Part shown: positions 42,375 to 50,654 of the stretch, piece by piece
How the letters are laid out: each line of letters begins with the position of its first letter
Numbering within the stretch: the stretch's first letter is position 1
From: Acidaminococcales bacterium
Lineage (GTDB): Bacteria > Bacillota > Negativicutes > Acidaminococcales > JAISLQ01
NCBI GenBank assembly: GCA_031290885.1
Contig: JAISLQ010000082.1
Span: 1-55,144, forward strand
Direction of reading: 5' to 3'
Length of the DNA: 55,144 nucleotides
Notes under the pieces: model-generated
Told to the model about the DNA's origin: nothing
Seen by the model: the letters and a program-made list of their open reading frames with translations, nothing else
Databases searched by the model: none
Translations under genes and position numbers: made by a program

Positions 42375-43550
42375 ATGAAAAACAGCAATTATTTCCGTTT
42401 GACGCAAAATGCCGTAAAACAACTGGCCGATGTGTATGATACGCCATTTTTGGTATTGTCCCTTGAACAGATCGAAAACAATTACCGGCTTTTGCAAAAA
42501 TACATGCCGCAGGTCAAAATACACTACGCGGTCAAAGCAAATCCCGACAAGAATATAGTCGCCGCAATAAACAGGCTTGGCGGTTGTTTCGATGTTGCGT
42601 CCGGCGGCGAAATAACCGAACTGGCCGCCTTAAACATTGCCAGCGACCGGATGCTTTACGCCAATCCCTTTAAAACGGATGCGGGGCTAAAAGCCTGCCG
42701 CCGCTATGGCGTGAACAAGTTTACCCTTGACAGCCGGACCGAAATAGACAAATTGGCGCAATGCTTCCCGGGCGCCGGCGTCCTTTTGCGCCTGCGCATA
42801 GACAATACCGGCGCGGTCGTCGATTTAAACAAGAAATTCGGCGCGCGGCCGGAACAGATATTGCCGCTTTTAAAATACGCGGCCGCCGCCGGGCTCAATG
42901 TCCTAGGGCTGTGCTTTCACGTTGGCAGCCAGACGCTTTCGGCCGCCCCCTACATCCGCGCCCTGAAAAAAAGCCGCGAGTTGTTTGACGCGGCGCGGCT
43001 GGAGGGCTACCATCTGAAAACGCTGGACATTGGCGGCGGCTACCCTGTCCCGAGCATGATCGACGATGTGGACATAGCCGGGCTGCTCACAAAAATAAAC
43101 GAATGTCTGGAAAACCTTTTCCCCGATACGGAAATCTGGTCGGAACCCGGGCGGTTTGTCTGCGCCACCGCAGTGAACATGCTGACCAAAGTGATTGGCG
43201 TTACCGAGCGCAACGGCCAGCCGTGGTATTTTCTGGACGAAGGGGTTTACGGCGCTTTCTCCGGCGTCCTTTTTGACCATTGGGACTATGAATTTGTCAG
43301 TTACAAAAACGGCCCGGGCCTTTTGTCCACTTTCGCCGGCCCCAGCTGCGATTCTTTGGATGTGATCTGCTGCGGCCGAGCGTCCCCGCCCCTTCTGCCG
43401 AACGACATATTGCTTGTGCCGGCCTGCGGCGCGTATTCATCGGCATCGGCGACCAGTTTCAACGGTTTCGCCAAAGCGCAGACCATTGTTTGGGAAGAAG
43501 CGCGGGAAAAACTCAGCCTCGCGGAATTTTGCTTCGCTCCGGCCGTTTGA
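42375..43550 (+). CDS. Fold-III PLP decarboxylase, lysine/ornithine type
   Basis: A 391-residue enzyme of the ornithine/DAP/arginine decarboxylase 2 family. The PLP lysine is K54 (YAVKANPD), with ICFHVGSQ-like LCFHVGSQTLSAAPYI, DIGGGYPVP, SEPGRFVCATAVN and the active-site cysteine in GPSCDSLDV. The layout closely resembles the dual lysine/ornithine decarboxylase of Selenomonas ruminantium, where cadaverine or putrescine is attached to peptidoglycan. Whether this protein uses Lys, Orn or both is open. ATG 42375 follows AAAGGAG. It has a palindromic operator and ends at a strong hairpin. Confidence 0.88.
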   Translation: MKNSNYFRLTQNAVKQLADVYDTPFLVLSLEQIENNYRLLQKYMPQVKIHYAVKANPDKNIVAAINRLGGCFDVASGGEITELAALNIASDRMLYANPFKTDAGLKACRRYGVNKFTLDSRTEIDKLAQCFPGAGVLLRLRIDNTGAVVDLNKKFGARPEQILPLLKYAAAAGLNVLGLCFHVGSQTLSAAPYIRALKKSRELFDAARLEGYHLKTLDIGGGYPVPSMIDDVDIAGLLTKINECLENLFPDTEIWSEPGRFVCATAVNMLTKVIGVTERNGQPWYFLDEGVYGAFSGVLFDHWDYEFVSYKNGPGLLSTFAGPSCDSLDVICCGRASPPLLPNDILLVPACGAYSSASATSFNGFAKAQTIVWEEAREKLSLAEFCFAPAV

Positions 43551-43565
43551 CCGCCCAAAGCGAAA

Positions 43566-43594
43566 ATGGCCGCTGCCGAAATGGCAGCGGCCAT
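43566..43594 (+). terminator. Hairpin terminator after the decarboxylase gene
   Basis: ATGGCCGCTGCC (43566-43577) and GGCAGCGGCCAT (43583-43594) form a 12-bp perfect stem with a 5-base loop, 15 bases after the stop codon. The T-tract is short (CTGTTT). The remaining bases to 43845 hold no recognised gene. Confidence 0.65.
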
Positions 43595-43845
43595 CTGTTT
43601 GGCTATTTCCCCGCCTGTTTTCCAGGTTTTCGGCCGTGCCATGTCCTTGCGGATTTGGCATTGCGCTTTTGGGCCGATACTGTTCCCAAATCAAAAGTTG
43701 CCTGAAATCCTTTTAAGGCCGGCGCCCGCTCTTGCCGGCGAAAGGCATCCGCGCTTGGGTGCCCCTTCTTCCAGCGCGGACAAAACCGCAAAAGGCGCGG
43801 CCGCGCCGGCAGCGGCCGCCCGCCATAACGCAGGAGGCTCGATTA

Positions 43846-45117
43846 ATGAAAAAACCGTTTGTCAGCAAGGAAAAACTCGAGGAAATTATAAAGCAATATC
43901 CCACCCCCTTTTATCTTTATGACGAAAAGGGGATCAGGGAAACCGCGCGCGCGCTGCTAAAAGCGTTTTCCTGGAACGCGGGCTACCGGGAATATTTCGC
44001 CGTCAAGGCCACGCCCAATCCGGCGATCCTTAAAATCTTGCGGGAAGAAGGCTGCGGGGTGGACTGCTCAAGCCTGACCGAACTCATGCTGGCCAAAGCC
44101 GCCGGTTTCAGCGGCCGGGACATAATGTTTTCCTCCAACGCCACCCCCGCCGAGGAATTTGTCTATGCCAGAAAAATCGGCGCCATCATCAATCTCGACG
44201 ACTTTACCCATATAGATTTTCTCGAGCGATGCGCCGGACTGCCGGAGACGATCTGCTGCCGTTTTAACCCCGGCGGGGAGTTCGCCATACATACCGCCAT
44301 CATGGACAGGCCCAAAGACGCCAAATACGGTTTTACCAAAGGGCAGCTTAAAGAAGGGTTCGCTGTTTTGCAAAGAAAAGGCGTCATGGAGTTCGGTCTG
44401 CACGCTTTTTTGGCCAGCAACACCCTTACCAACGAATATTATCCCACGCTGGCGGCGGAGCTGTTTGCAACCGCCGCCTGGCTGAAAGAGCAAACCGGCG
44501 TGGCGGCCGCCTTCATAAACCTTTCCGGGGGAATAGGCATACCCTACCGGCCGGAGGACAAACCAAACGACATAATGGAAATAGGAAGGTTGGTCAAAGG
44601 CGTATACGAGCGGATACTGGTGCCGGCCGGCATGGGGGGCGCGGCGCTTTTCACCGAATTGGGGCGTTTTGTGCTGGGTCCTCACGGTTGCCTGGTCGCC
44701 ACCGCCATACACAAAAAAAATATTTACAAAAAATATATAGGGCTCGATGCCTGCGCCGCCAATCTGATGCGCCCGGCCATGTACGGCGCTTATCACCATA
44801 TCACGGTGGCCGGCAAGGAAAACGAGGCGGCGTCCGCCGTCTATGACATAACCGGCTCTTTGTGCGAAAACAATGACAAATTCGCCATAGACAGAAAATT
44901 GCCGCCGATCGAAATCGGCGATCGCCTTGTCATCCATGACGCGGGCGCGCACGGTTTCGCCATGGGGTACAACTACAACGGCAAATTGCGCTCCGCCGAA
45001 TTGCTCCTCAAAGAGGACGGTTCTGTCCGGCTCATCCGCCGCGCCGAAACGCCGGAGGATTATTTTGCCACCTTGAAAATTTCCGGGCTTTTTGACGACA
45101 TGGAAAGTCTGCGGTGA
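43846..45117 (+). CDS. lysA: Diaminopimelate decarboxylase
   Basis: A 423-residue LysA-type fold-III decarboxylase that removes CO2 from meso-diaminopimelate to form lysine. The PLP lysine is K54 (YFAVKATPNP); GCGVDCSSLTELMLAKAAGF, INLSGGIGIPYRPEDKP and TELGRFVLGPHGCLV follow, and ITGSLCENNDKFAID carries the cysteine that helps the active site. It belongs to a subgroup whose sequence differs from standard LysA, so a related substrate is possible. ATG 43846 follows CAGGAGG. An in-frame start at 43732 adds unlikely residues. The previous gene encodes another fold-III decarboxylase. Confidence 0.87.
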   Translation: MKKPFVSKEKLEEIIKQYPTPFYLYDEKGIRETARALLKAFSWNAGYREYFAVKATPNPAILKILREEGCGVDCSSLTELMLAKAAGFSGRDIMFSSNATPAEEFVYARKIGAIINLDDFTHIDFLERCAGLPETICCRFNPGGEFAIHTAIMDRPKDAKYGFTKGQLKEGFAVLQRKGVMEFGLHAFLASNTLTNEYYPTLAAELFATAAWLKEQTGVAAAFINLSGGIGIPYRPEDKPNDIMEIGRLVKGVYERILVPAGMGGAALFTELGRFVLGPHGCLVATAIHKKNIYKKYIGLDACAANLMRPAMYGAYHHITVAGKENEAASAVYDITGSLCENNDKFAIDRKLPPIEIGDRLVIHDAGAHGFAMGYNYNGKLRSAELLLKEDGSVRLIRRAETPEDYFATLKISGLFDDMESLR

Positions 45118-45223
45118 AAACCCGGCTATTGGCGAAAATATTTGCCGGACAAGCCGGGCGCGGCATCGGGCGCCGGCTTGTCCATGGGCGCCGCCACATT
45201 TTGGAAAAAGGGAGGGGATTTTT

Positions 45224-46162
45224 GTGAAAAAAACGCTTCTGTTTCTCGTCATTGTTTTCAGCCTGAAGTTTTCCGTCTGCTCCGCCGCTTATTATACCTT
45301 CAAGTTGGTGGGGCCGGCGGAAAACTACGATATGAAATATGATACGGAAAACGCTTACTTTTCTTTCGCGCTGGCGAAGAAAAACCCCGACAGGCTGCTT
45401 GTTTCCATTTACAACAAAACCGATGGAATAATTACGGTTGATTGGGGGAAAACCTCGCTCATTTTCGGGCAGAAGGCTTATAACGTATTGCCGGGTTCGC
45501 AGTTCAGCCCGGATTCCAATATATACAGCGGCCTTAATCCCGCCAGCATCCCGCCGCATACGCTGGTTGAGGAAAGTTTGTTCGCCGAGGGCAGCATAAC
45601 CGTAATAAATTCGGCGCCGATAGTCACCGGCGGCTTTGGTTTTGGCTACTTTCCCCGCCCCTGGGGCGGCTGGCTGGGGTTTGACGACTTTTACCGCATA
45701 CCGGGCTACAGCGGCTGGAAGGTACGCCCGTTCTTTTCCGCTGCGGACGAGGAAGCGGCGAACAATTCGGTTGGCTACAAATTTGCCTTGTTTTTGCCGG
45801 TAATCGCAAAAGATGCCCAAACAAATTACCGTTTTGATTTCGAGATAGTCAGGGCAAGCGAAGAAACAAGCCCGGGCGTTTTAGGTCTGTCGCTCACCGA
45901 CCGCAGGGAACGGGCGATATGGGGAGAAGCAGCGCGGCCGGCAAAAGGCGTGGAGGTAGTCGGCCTTTCCCGCAAGGGCGCGGCAAAGAAAGCCGGTCTT
46001 TTGCCTGGCGACAACATCATAAAAATAGACGGCCTGGCAATAGACAATACTGATGAATTTGTTTTTTATGTCAACAAGAAAGCAGCCGGCGAGTCCATAA
46101 CGATCACCTATCTGCGCGGCGGCGCGGAATACGCCGCCACGGCAAAACTGGGCAAAGCTTGA
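45224..46162 (+). CDS. Exported PDZ-domain protein of unknown function
   Basis: A 312-residue protein with a signal peptide (KKTLLFLVIVFSLKF, cut after about CSA) and a C-terminal PDZ domain (about residues 235-310) containing GVEVVGLSRKGAAKKAGLLP and GDNIIKIDG. The middle (about residues 30-225) matches no family I know and includes an aromatic/glycine-rich patch, GGFGFGYFPRPWGGWLGFDD. There is no protease domain, so it is not a DegP-like enzyme. GTG 45224 follows GGGAGGGG. It lies between lysA and an RNA methyltransferase gene, 106 bases after lysA. Confidence 0.75.
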   Translation: MKKTLLFLVIVFSLKFSVCSAAYYTFKLVGPAENYDMKYDTENAYFSFALAKKNPDRLLVSIYNKTDGIITVDWGKTSLIFGQKAYNVLPGSQFSPDSNIYSGLNPASIPPHTLVEESLFAEGSITVINSAPIVTGGFGFGYFPRPWGGWLGFDDFYRIPGYSGWKVRPFFSAADEEAANNSVGYKFALFLPVIAKDAQTNYRFDFEIVRASEETSPGVLGLSLTDRRERAIWGEAARPAKGVEVVGLSRKGAAKKAGLLPGDNIIKIDGLAIDNTDEFVFYVNKKAAGESITITYLRGGAEYAATAKLGKA

Positions 46163-46199
46163 CCGGCGGCCGCCGCGCCGGGCGCCCTGAGGAGAGGTT

Positions 46200-46997
46200 A
46201 TGGAAGCGGCAATAACCAGCCTGGCCAATCCTGTGGTCAAAGAAGCGGCCGGGCTGCTGCAAAAAAAATATCGCGACAAACGCCGGGCTTTTTTGCTGGA
46301 AGGCTGGAAAAACGTCAGTGAGGCCATAACGGCGGGGCTTTGCCCGCAGAGAGTTTTTTTTGACCCTTCCGCCCTGCCGTCAAGCGCCGTAGCGTTTTTA
46401 AAGGAAACCGACATGGCGGCGGGAACCGACTTGCTTGCGGTATCCGGCGGAATCATCAGGAAACTTTCCGATACCAAAACGCCGCAGCCGATAGTGGCGG
46501 TTTTTGACAAGTTTTCCTTTGCCTTGCGCGACATTCCCCTGCACGGCGAAAGTTTCGTCATCGTGGCGGACGGGCTTAAAGACCCCGGCAACCTTGGCGC
46601 GATCATCCGCACTGCGGACGCCGCCGGAATTGACGCGGTCATCCTCGCGGAAAACTGCGTCGATCTTTTTGCGCCGAAAACCCTGCGCGCGGCTATGGGT
46701 TCGGCCTTTCACCTGCCGGTGCTGGCGGGCTTTGCCAACACGGACATTCTTGCTTGGCTGCGCGCTCAGGCGTTCGCCATTTTCGCCGCCGTCCCCCGCG
46801 CCGCGCAAACCGTCTATCAGGCGGACTTTTCCGGCCGCGCGGCGGTCGTTCTGGGCAGCGAGACGCAAGGGGTGAACGATTTTTTCGCGCAGGCCGCCGC
46901 GCATACAGTGTCCATACCCATGAAAGGGCGGGCGGAATCCTTGAACGCGGCGGTCGCCGCCGCGCTGTTTATTTACAAGGCCAGGGGCGGCGGCTGA
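46200..46997 (+). CDS. TrmH/SpoU-family RNA 2'-O-methyltransferase
   Basis: A 265-residue SPOUT-class methyltransferase acting on the 2'-hydroxyl of rRNA or tRNA. An N-terminal substrate-binding domain (KRRAFLLEGWKNVSEAI) precedes the knot domain with motif 1 ADGLKDPGNLGAIIRTADA, motif 2 VVLGSETQGV and motif 3 IPMKGRAESLNAAVAAAL. It resembles the RlmB/TrmH group; the target base is unknown. GAGGAGAGG precedes ATG 46200 by 2-3 bases. Confidence 0.92.
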   Translation: MEAAITSLANPVVKEAAGLLQKKYRDKRRAFLLEGWKNVSEAITAGLCPQRVFFDPSALPSSAVAFLKETDMAAGTDLLAVSGGIIRKLSDTKTPQPIVAVFDKFSFALRDIPLHGESFVIVADGLKDPGNLGAIIRTADAAGIDAVILAENCVDLFAPKTLRAAMGSAFHLPVLAGFANTDILAWLRAQAFAIFAAVPRAAQTVYQADFSGRAAVVLGSETQGVNDFFAQAAAHTVSIPMKGRAESLNAAVAAALFIYKARGGG

Positions 46998-47058
46998 CAT
47001 TGCCCGGCAGTTCCCGCTGCGCGTCCCAATCCTTTGCGAAAGCAAACGTGGCAGTCAA

Positions 47059-47120
47059 AGCCTGTTAACGCTGCCGTTCAACGCCCAAAATCAGAACATT
47101 TCAGATAGTGTTAACAGGCT
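47059..47120. repeat. Perfect 11-bp inverted repeats enclosing 40 bases
   Basis: AGCCTGTTAAC (47059-47069) and GTTAACAGGCT (47110-47120) are exact inverted repeats. The 40 bases between them show no coding content. It could be a small MITE-like relic or an RNA hairpin after the methyltransferase gene. No second copy was noticed in the window. Confidence 0.4.
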
Positions 47121-47163
47121 CCAATGTGCCGGGCAACAATACAAAAAAGCAAAACAGCGCCGC

Positions 47164-47203
47164 GAAAAGACAAGCCGCCGCATGCCTGGCGGCATACGGC
47201 GGC
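47164..47203 (-). terminator. Terminator after yjiG
   Basis: On the minus strand a 13-bp stem (47203-47191 with 47186-47174, one G-T pair, 4-base loop) is followed by TTGTCTTTT at 47172-47164. It lies 20 bases after the yjiG stop and closes the M20-yjiH-yjiG unit. Confidence 0.8.
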
Positions 47204-47224
47204 GCAGGGGCTTCCCCTTTATTT

Positions 47225-47698
47225 TTAAAAGAAAACCAAAACCAGCCTGGTCAGAAACATGACCATAACGGCGTCTACGATAGGGGCGGCGAAAAGGACG
47301 GGGTAAAACTTTTTGTTGGCGTTGGACACTAACACTATGCGGGCAAAGTGCCCGACAAGAGTGCCCATGGTAACGCAGGCCGGGAAGAGGATGGTGGCCT
47401 GGGCCGCATCTATTTTCCCGGCGGTATAAAGGGTAGCCGCAGCGGCGCAGCCAGCCGCTTTGGCGAAGAAAGCCGCCAAGAGGGCGACCGTCGCTTCGCC
47501 CGGCAGTCCGAAGATCCCCATGACGGGGTTGAGCACCTTGCCGATGATGGGCATAAGGCCCGTAATGTTCAGAAATTCTATCAGCGCGTACGCCATGACC
47601 ATAGCCGGCGCGATCATCTCAACGCCGATATAAAAGCCTTTTTTGGCTCCTTTCATGAATTCTTCCACAATATTTGTGCCGTTGGCTTGTATAGCCAT
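47225..47698 (-). CDS. yjiG: YjiG-family nucleoside-recognition-domain membrane protein
   Basis: A 157-residue membrane protein of the YjiG/SpmB group with about five helices, containing MIAPAMVMAYALIEFLNITG and GLPGEATVALLAAFFAKAAG. ATG 47698 follows AAGGTG at 7 bases; the upstream TTG overlaps the yjiH stop. It forms a pair with YjiH. In E. coli yjiG-yjiH lie beside a dipeptidase gene, and here beside an M20 peptidase, so the pair may carry peptides or amino acids (inference). Confidence 0.82.
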   Translation of the reverse strand: MAIQANGTNIVEEFMKGAKKGFYIGVEMIAPAMVMAYALIEFLNITGLMPIIGKVLNPVMGIFGLPGEATVALLAAFFAKAAGCAAAATLYTAGKIDAAQATILFPACVTMGTLVGHFARIVLVSNANKKFYPVLFAAPIVDAVMVMFLTRLVLVFF

Positions 47699-47700
47699 GC

Positions 47701-48369
47701 TCAAGCACCTTCTTCCAGCGGGTGTTTTTTGCGGTAAGTGCCCATATAGAACCTTACCAAAATGGCGCCAAATATCTTGCAGATAAAAATCAGGCCGATA
47801 ATGGCCCCCACAGGCAAAACCGAAATGGGGATAAGCGGGCCGCCTGTGCCGAAGGTGTTTGTGACTACCGCCGACCCTGCGTATTGGTAGGAAACGAAAA
47901 TGACCCTTTCGTCGTCCGTCATCATTTTGTTTTCAACTAATTCTTTGGTCATAACCGCGCCTACGTCGGAACTTGTAAAACTGCTGACAAAAGCCAGCCC
48001 CGCCACGCCGGGTATGCCCAAGAAGGGGCGCAGGAAAGGGCGGAAAAGTTTCTCCGCCGCCCTCAAGGCGCCTAGTGACTCGGCTACTTGTATGAACCCA
48101 AGGGCCAACATAACGGTTGGGATAAGGGTGATGGTAAAGAGCAAGCCTTCCCTGGCGCCTATGCCGCCGGCTCCCTGGAAAATGTGCTTGCTGCCCGCGA
48201 TGGTGCCGAACTTGCCGGTCAAAGCGGTAAAGTCAAGCGCCCGGAAAACTGTGGGGCTGCTAGTCAGGAGGCCGGAGAAGGAGATGCAAAGGAAGGCCAA
48301 AGACAGCCAGCCTTTCCAGGTAACTTTATACTTTCCGGCAATTTCCTTTTCAGCTTGTTGTTCTGACAT
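47701..48369 (-). CDS. yjiH: YjiH-family membrane protein
   Basis: A 222-residue membrane protein with a nucleoside-recognition-like (Gate) domain; SFTSSDVGAVMTKELVEN and SAVVTNTFGTGGPLIPI mark the YjiH family. ATG 48369 follows AAAGGAGAAAAAAC. The stop overlaps the region of the yjiG start. It is 148 bases after the M20 peptidase gene on the same strand. Confidence 0.85.
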   Translation of the reverse strand: MSEQQAEKEIAGKYKVTWKGWLSLAFLCISFSGLLTSSPTVFRALDFTALTGKFGTIAGSKHIFQGAGGIGAREGLLFTITLIPTVMLALGFIQVAESLGALRAAEKLFRPFLRPFLGIPGVAGLAFVSSFTSSDVGAVMTKELVENKMMTDDERVIFVSYQYAGSAVVTNTFGTGGPLIPISVLPVGAIIGLIFICKIFGAILVRFYMGTYRKKHPLEEGA

Positions 48370-48516
48370 GTTTTTTCTCCTTTCATTAATGGATGCAAGA
48401 GTTTAATTTGCCGGCAGACTTCCGGGCGGACAAAGGCCGTTGCGGGAATAGCCTGCCGGATCCGGGCAATTTCATGCCGGACGGGACGGCCCGTTCAGCA
48501 AAGCGACCGCCAACTG

Positions 48517-49674
48517 TTATATTTCATCAAGTTTAAGGATGGTGGCCGCCAGCAGTTTGGCGCGCTCAAACAGGGCGTCCACCACCGCGAATTCATCGGG
48601 GCTGTGGTTTTTGCCGCCCTTGACGCCCACGGAGCAAAGGGAGGGAGCGCCCCCCATGACGGTATAAGCGGCATCGGAAGCGCCGCCGGAAACAATGGCG
48701 GACGGCGTGCCAAAGCCATTCTCTTCGCTGGTTTTTTTCCAAAGCTCGAAAAGTTTTTTCACGCTGTCGGTGGTTTTCATGGCGTTGATTCCCAACCGAA
48801 AATCTTTCAGTTCCGTGCGCGTGCCTTCTATGTAGGTTTTGGCAAGCGTTTTCTCCACCATGTCTTTGAGTTTGCCGGTGATGGCCGGATCCACGTAACG
48901 GATGTCGACAGCTATCTCGCAATAGCCCGGCACGGCATTGACTACCGTGCCGCCCTCTATGACGCCCACGTTGAAAGTATAACCTTCCTCCCAATTGGTC
49001 AGGTTCTGTATGTCGATGATTTTATGGGCCATTTCCAATATGGCGCTGCGTCCCCTTTTAGGGTCGTTGCCGGCGTGGGCGGCAACGCCGTGGACAGCCG
49101 CCTTGAAAGTGGCCATGCCCTTGCGGCCAACCACCACTGAGTTGTCCACAAAGCCGGTCTCGCAGTCGAAAGCGGCGGCGCAGCCTTTGGCTTCGTCCAC
49201 AAAAACGTCGGCGGCGTTGGAATGGGGATGGGCGATTTCTTCGTCGCCCGCAAAGGCAAATTTCAGCGGACGTTCCCGGTAACCCGCCGCCCGCAGCGCC
49301 CGGGCGGCATAAATCGCTATGACGATGCCGCCTTTCATGTCAAGGACGCCCGGCCCGTAGGCAATGCCGTCCTTAATAGTGAAAGGGCGTTTGGCGACTT
49401 CGCCGAATTTGAACACCGTGTCCATGTGCCCGCAGAAAAGCACCGGCGCTTTTGCGCCGCCGGGGATCTCCCCCAGCGCCATGTTGCCCGCTTTCTCGTA
49501 CTCGACAAGACGCGCCTTGGCCCCTGACTCTTCCAGCTCCTTTTTCACTCTGTTGGCTACGGCGTCCACGCCTTCGACATAGGCGGAACCGCTTTCCATG
49601 TTGACGAGGTCCCGCCAGAGAGACACCATTTCATCCTTTTTGCCGTCAATAAATTGAAATGCTTTTTCTTTCAT
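48517..49674 (-). CDS. M20-family metallopeptidase (carboxypeptidase G2-like)
   Basis: A 385-residue M20 dipeptidase/carboxypeptidase. Metal ligands are in FCGHMDTVF (H), GPGVLDMKGG (D), FAGDEEIAHPHS (EE) and AFDCETGFV, with a final histidine in GKNHSPDEF. An M20 dimerization domain lies between residues 180 and 295. It probably frees glutamate or similar from peptides or folate-like compounds. ATG 49674 is used; TTG 49680 is closer to AAGGAG and cannot be excluded. It has a clear promoter and precedes yjiH-yjiG. Confidence 0.9.
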   Translation of the reverse strand: MKEKAFQFIDGKKDEMVSLWRDLVNMESGSAYVEGVDAVANRVKKELEESGAKARLVEYEKAGNMALGEIPGGAKAPVLFCGHMDTVFKFGEVAKRPFTIKDGIAYGPGVLDMKGGIVIAIYAARALRAAGYRERPLKFAFAGDEEIAHPHSNAADVFVDEAKGCAAAFDCETGFVDNSVVVGRKGMATFKAAVHGVAAHAGNDPKRGRSAILEMAHKIIDIQNLTNWEEGYTFNVGVIEGGTVVNAVPGYCEIAVDIRYVDPAITGKLKDMVEKTLAKTYIEGTRTELKDFRLGINAMKTTDSVKKLFELWKKTSEENGFGTPSAIVSGGASDAAYTVMGGAPSLCSVGVKGGKNHSPDEFAVVDALFERAKLLAATILKLDEI

Positions 49675-49718
49675 GCGCAAAACCACTCCTTTTGCTTTTA
49701 GTGCGAAAATTTGGGCTT

Positions 49719-49747
49719 AATATAGTATTTTTTATAGTACCTGTTAA
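49719..49747 (-). promoter_or_regulatory. Promoter of the M20-yjiHG unit, with TATAGTA direct repeats
   Basis: On the minus strand TTAACA (49747-49742) and TATATT (49724-49719) are separated by 17 bases. Two copies of TATAGTA (plus-strand 49721-49727 and 49733-49739) lie in direct repeat 12 bases apart inside the promoter and may be a regulator site. Confidence 0.6.
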
Positions 49748-50654
49748 TTATAACTTATAAAATTGCCTTTTTCCAGAAAAATTTTTCGTTTTGGATTTCT
49801 TGCCAAAAATTTTTTGTGCGTCCCCCGTCGGGCAAAACGCAAATTTTTTCGCCGCGAAAAAACGCCGCCGGCCGCTAAAAGATAGGCGCCGTTGCCGCGC
49901 TTGCGGGGACGCGTCCAGGTGAATTGTGTGCTAATATTTATGCAGGAGGCCATCGCCGCGCTTACGGGGGCGCGCCCCCCGCCCATATACTTTTCGCTTT
50001 TCGATTCGGCCTGGGCTTTTTCACTTATCGGCCGCATAGGGCGTTAATGTTATACTTGAAGCGAAGGTATGATATAATAAGCACATACTGCAAATAGATC
50101 ATTGAGGCCGCCAAGTCAAAAATTTCAGCTTCCTGCCGCGCCAACCGCAGCGGCAACATTATAATGACGCCAAAGTTGCCTTTCCCTGTCGGCTCCAAGG
50201 TAACGAAACGCGGAGAATGTTACCTCGCGTTTTTTGCGGCAGCTATGAGCCTTTTTAGCATATTTTAATTTTGGGGCCAGGCAACGAATGCATTTTCGCA
50301 AAACGGCGAACCGGCTTTGCAAGCTGAAATTATCGGCTCTTTTTACAGTCAGTCGAAAATGGACAAGCTGGTTAGCAAAAGGCCGGGCAACAGCTCTTTG
50401 CCGGTATCCGGCAAAGAGCAAGGGCCAGTTCTCCTTGGCAATGTTATGCCGCCATGCGGCCTGTTACCTGTCCGCCCGGGCAAGGGGCTTGTTTTTCGTG
50501 CTTGGTCATGGCTGCAATTTTACAGGTTGTTCCCCGGTTTCCCCTCCTCCGGAGGTTGAACATTCGCCGGCCGTTTTTCCGAAACGGCGTATTTGCGTGT
50601 TTTGCAACGTAGTCGAAAAAATGGTTTTAAAGGCAACGCGGGAGTTGACGCTAA
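49748..50654. other. Long non-coding region with repeats and a strong hairpin
   Basis: About 900 bases lack a recognisable gene. A 23-base sequence is present twice with three differences at 49894-49916 and 49955-49977 (GCCGCGCTTrCGGGGrCGCGyCC). An extended -10 element, TGATATAAT, is at 50070-50078. A perfect 12-bp stem with a 3-base loop lies at 50393-50419. An open frame at 50288-50686 runs over the hairpin and into the next gene; its composition gives no family resemblance and I do not call it. The region probably contains the promoter and leader of the PocR operon, and may include a small RNA. Confidence 0.45.
50393..50419 (+). repeat. Perfect 12-bp hairpin in the long upstream region
   Basis: GCTCTTTGCCGG (50393-50404), TAT, CCGGCAAAGAGC (50408-50419). 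There is no T-run after it, so it is not a standard terminator. It could be a protein-binding palindrome or part of a folded leader of the downstream regulator operon. Confidence 0.5.
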
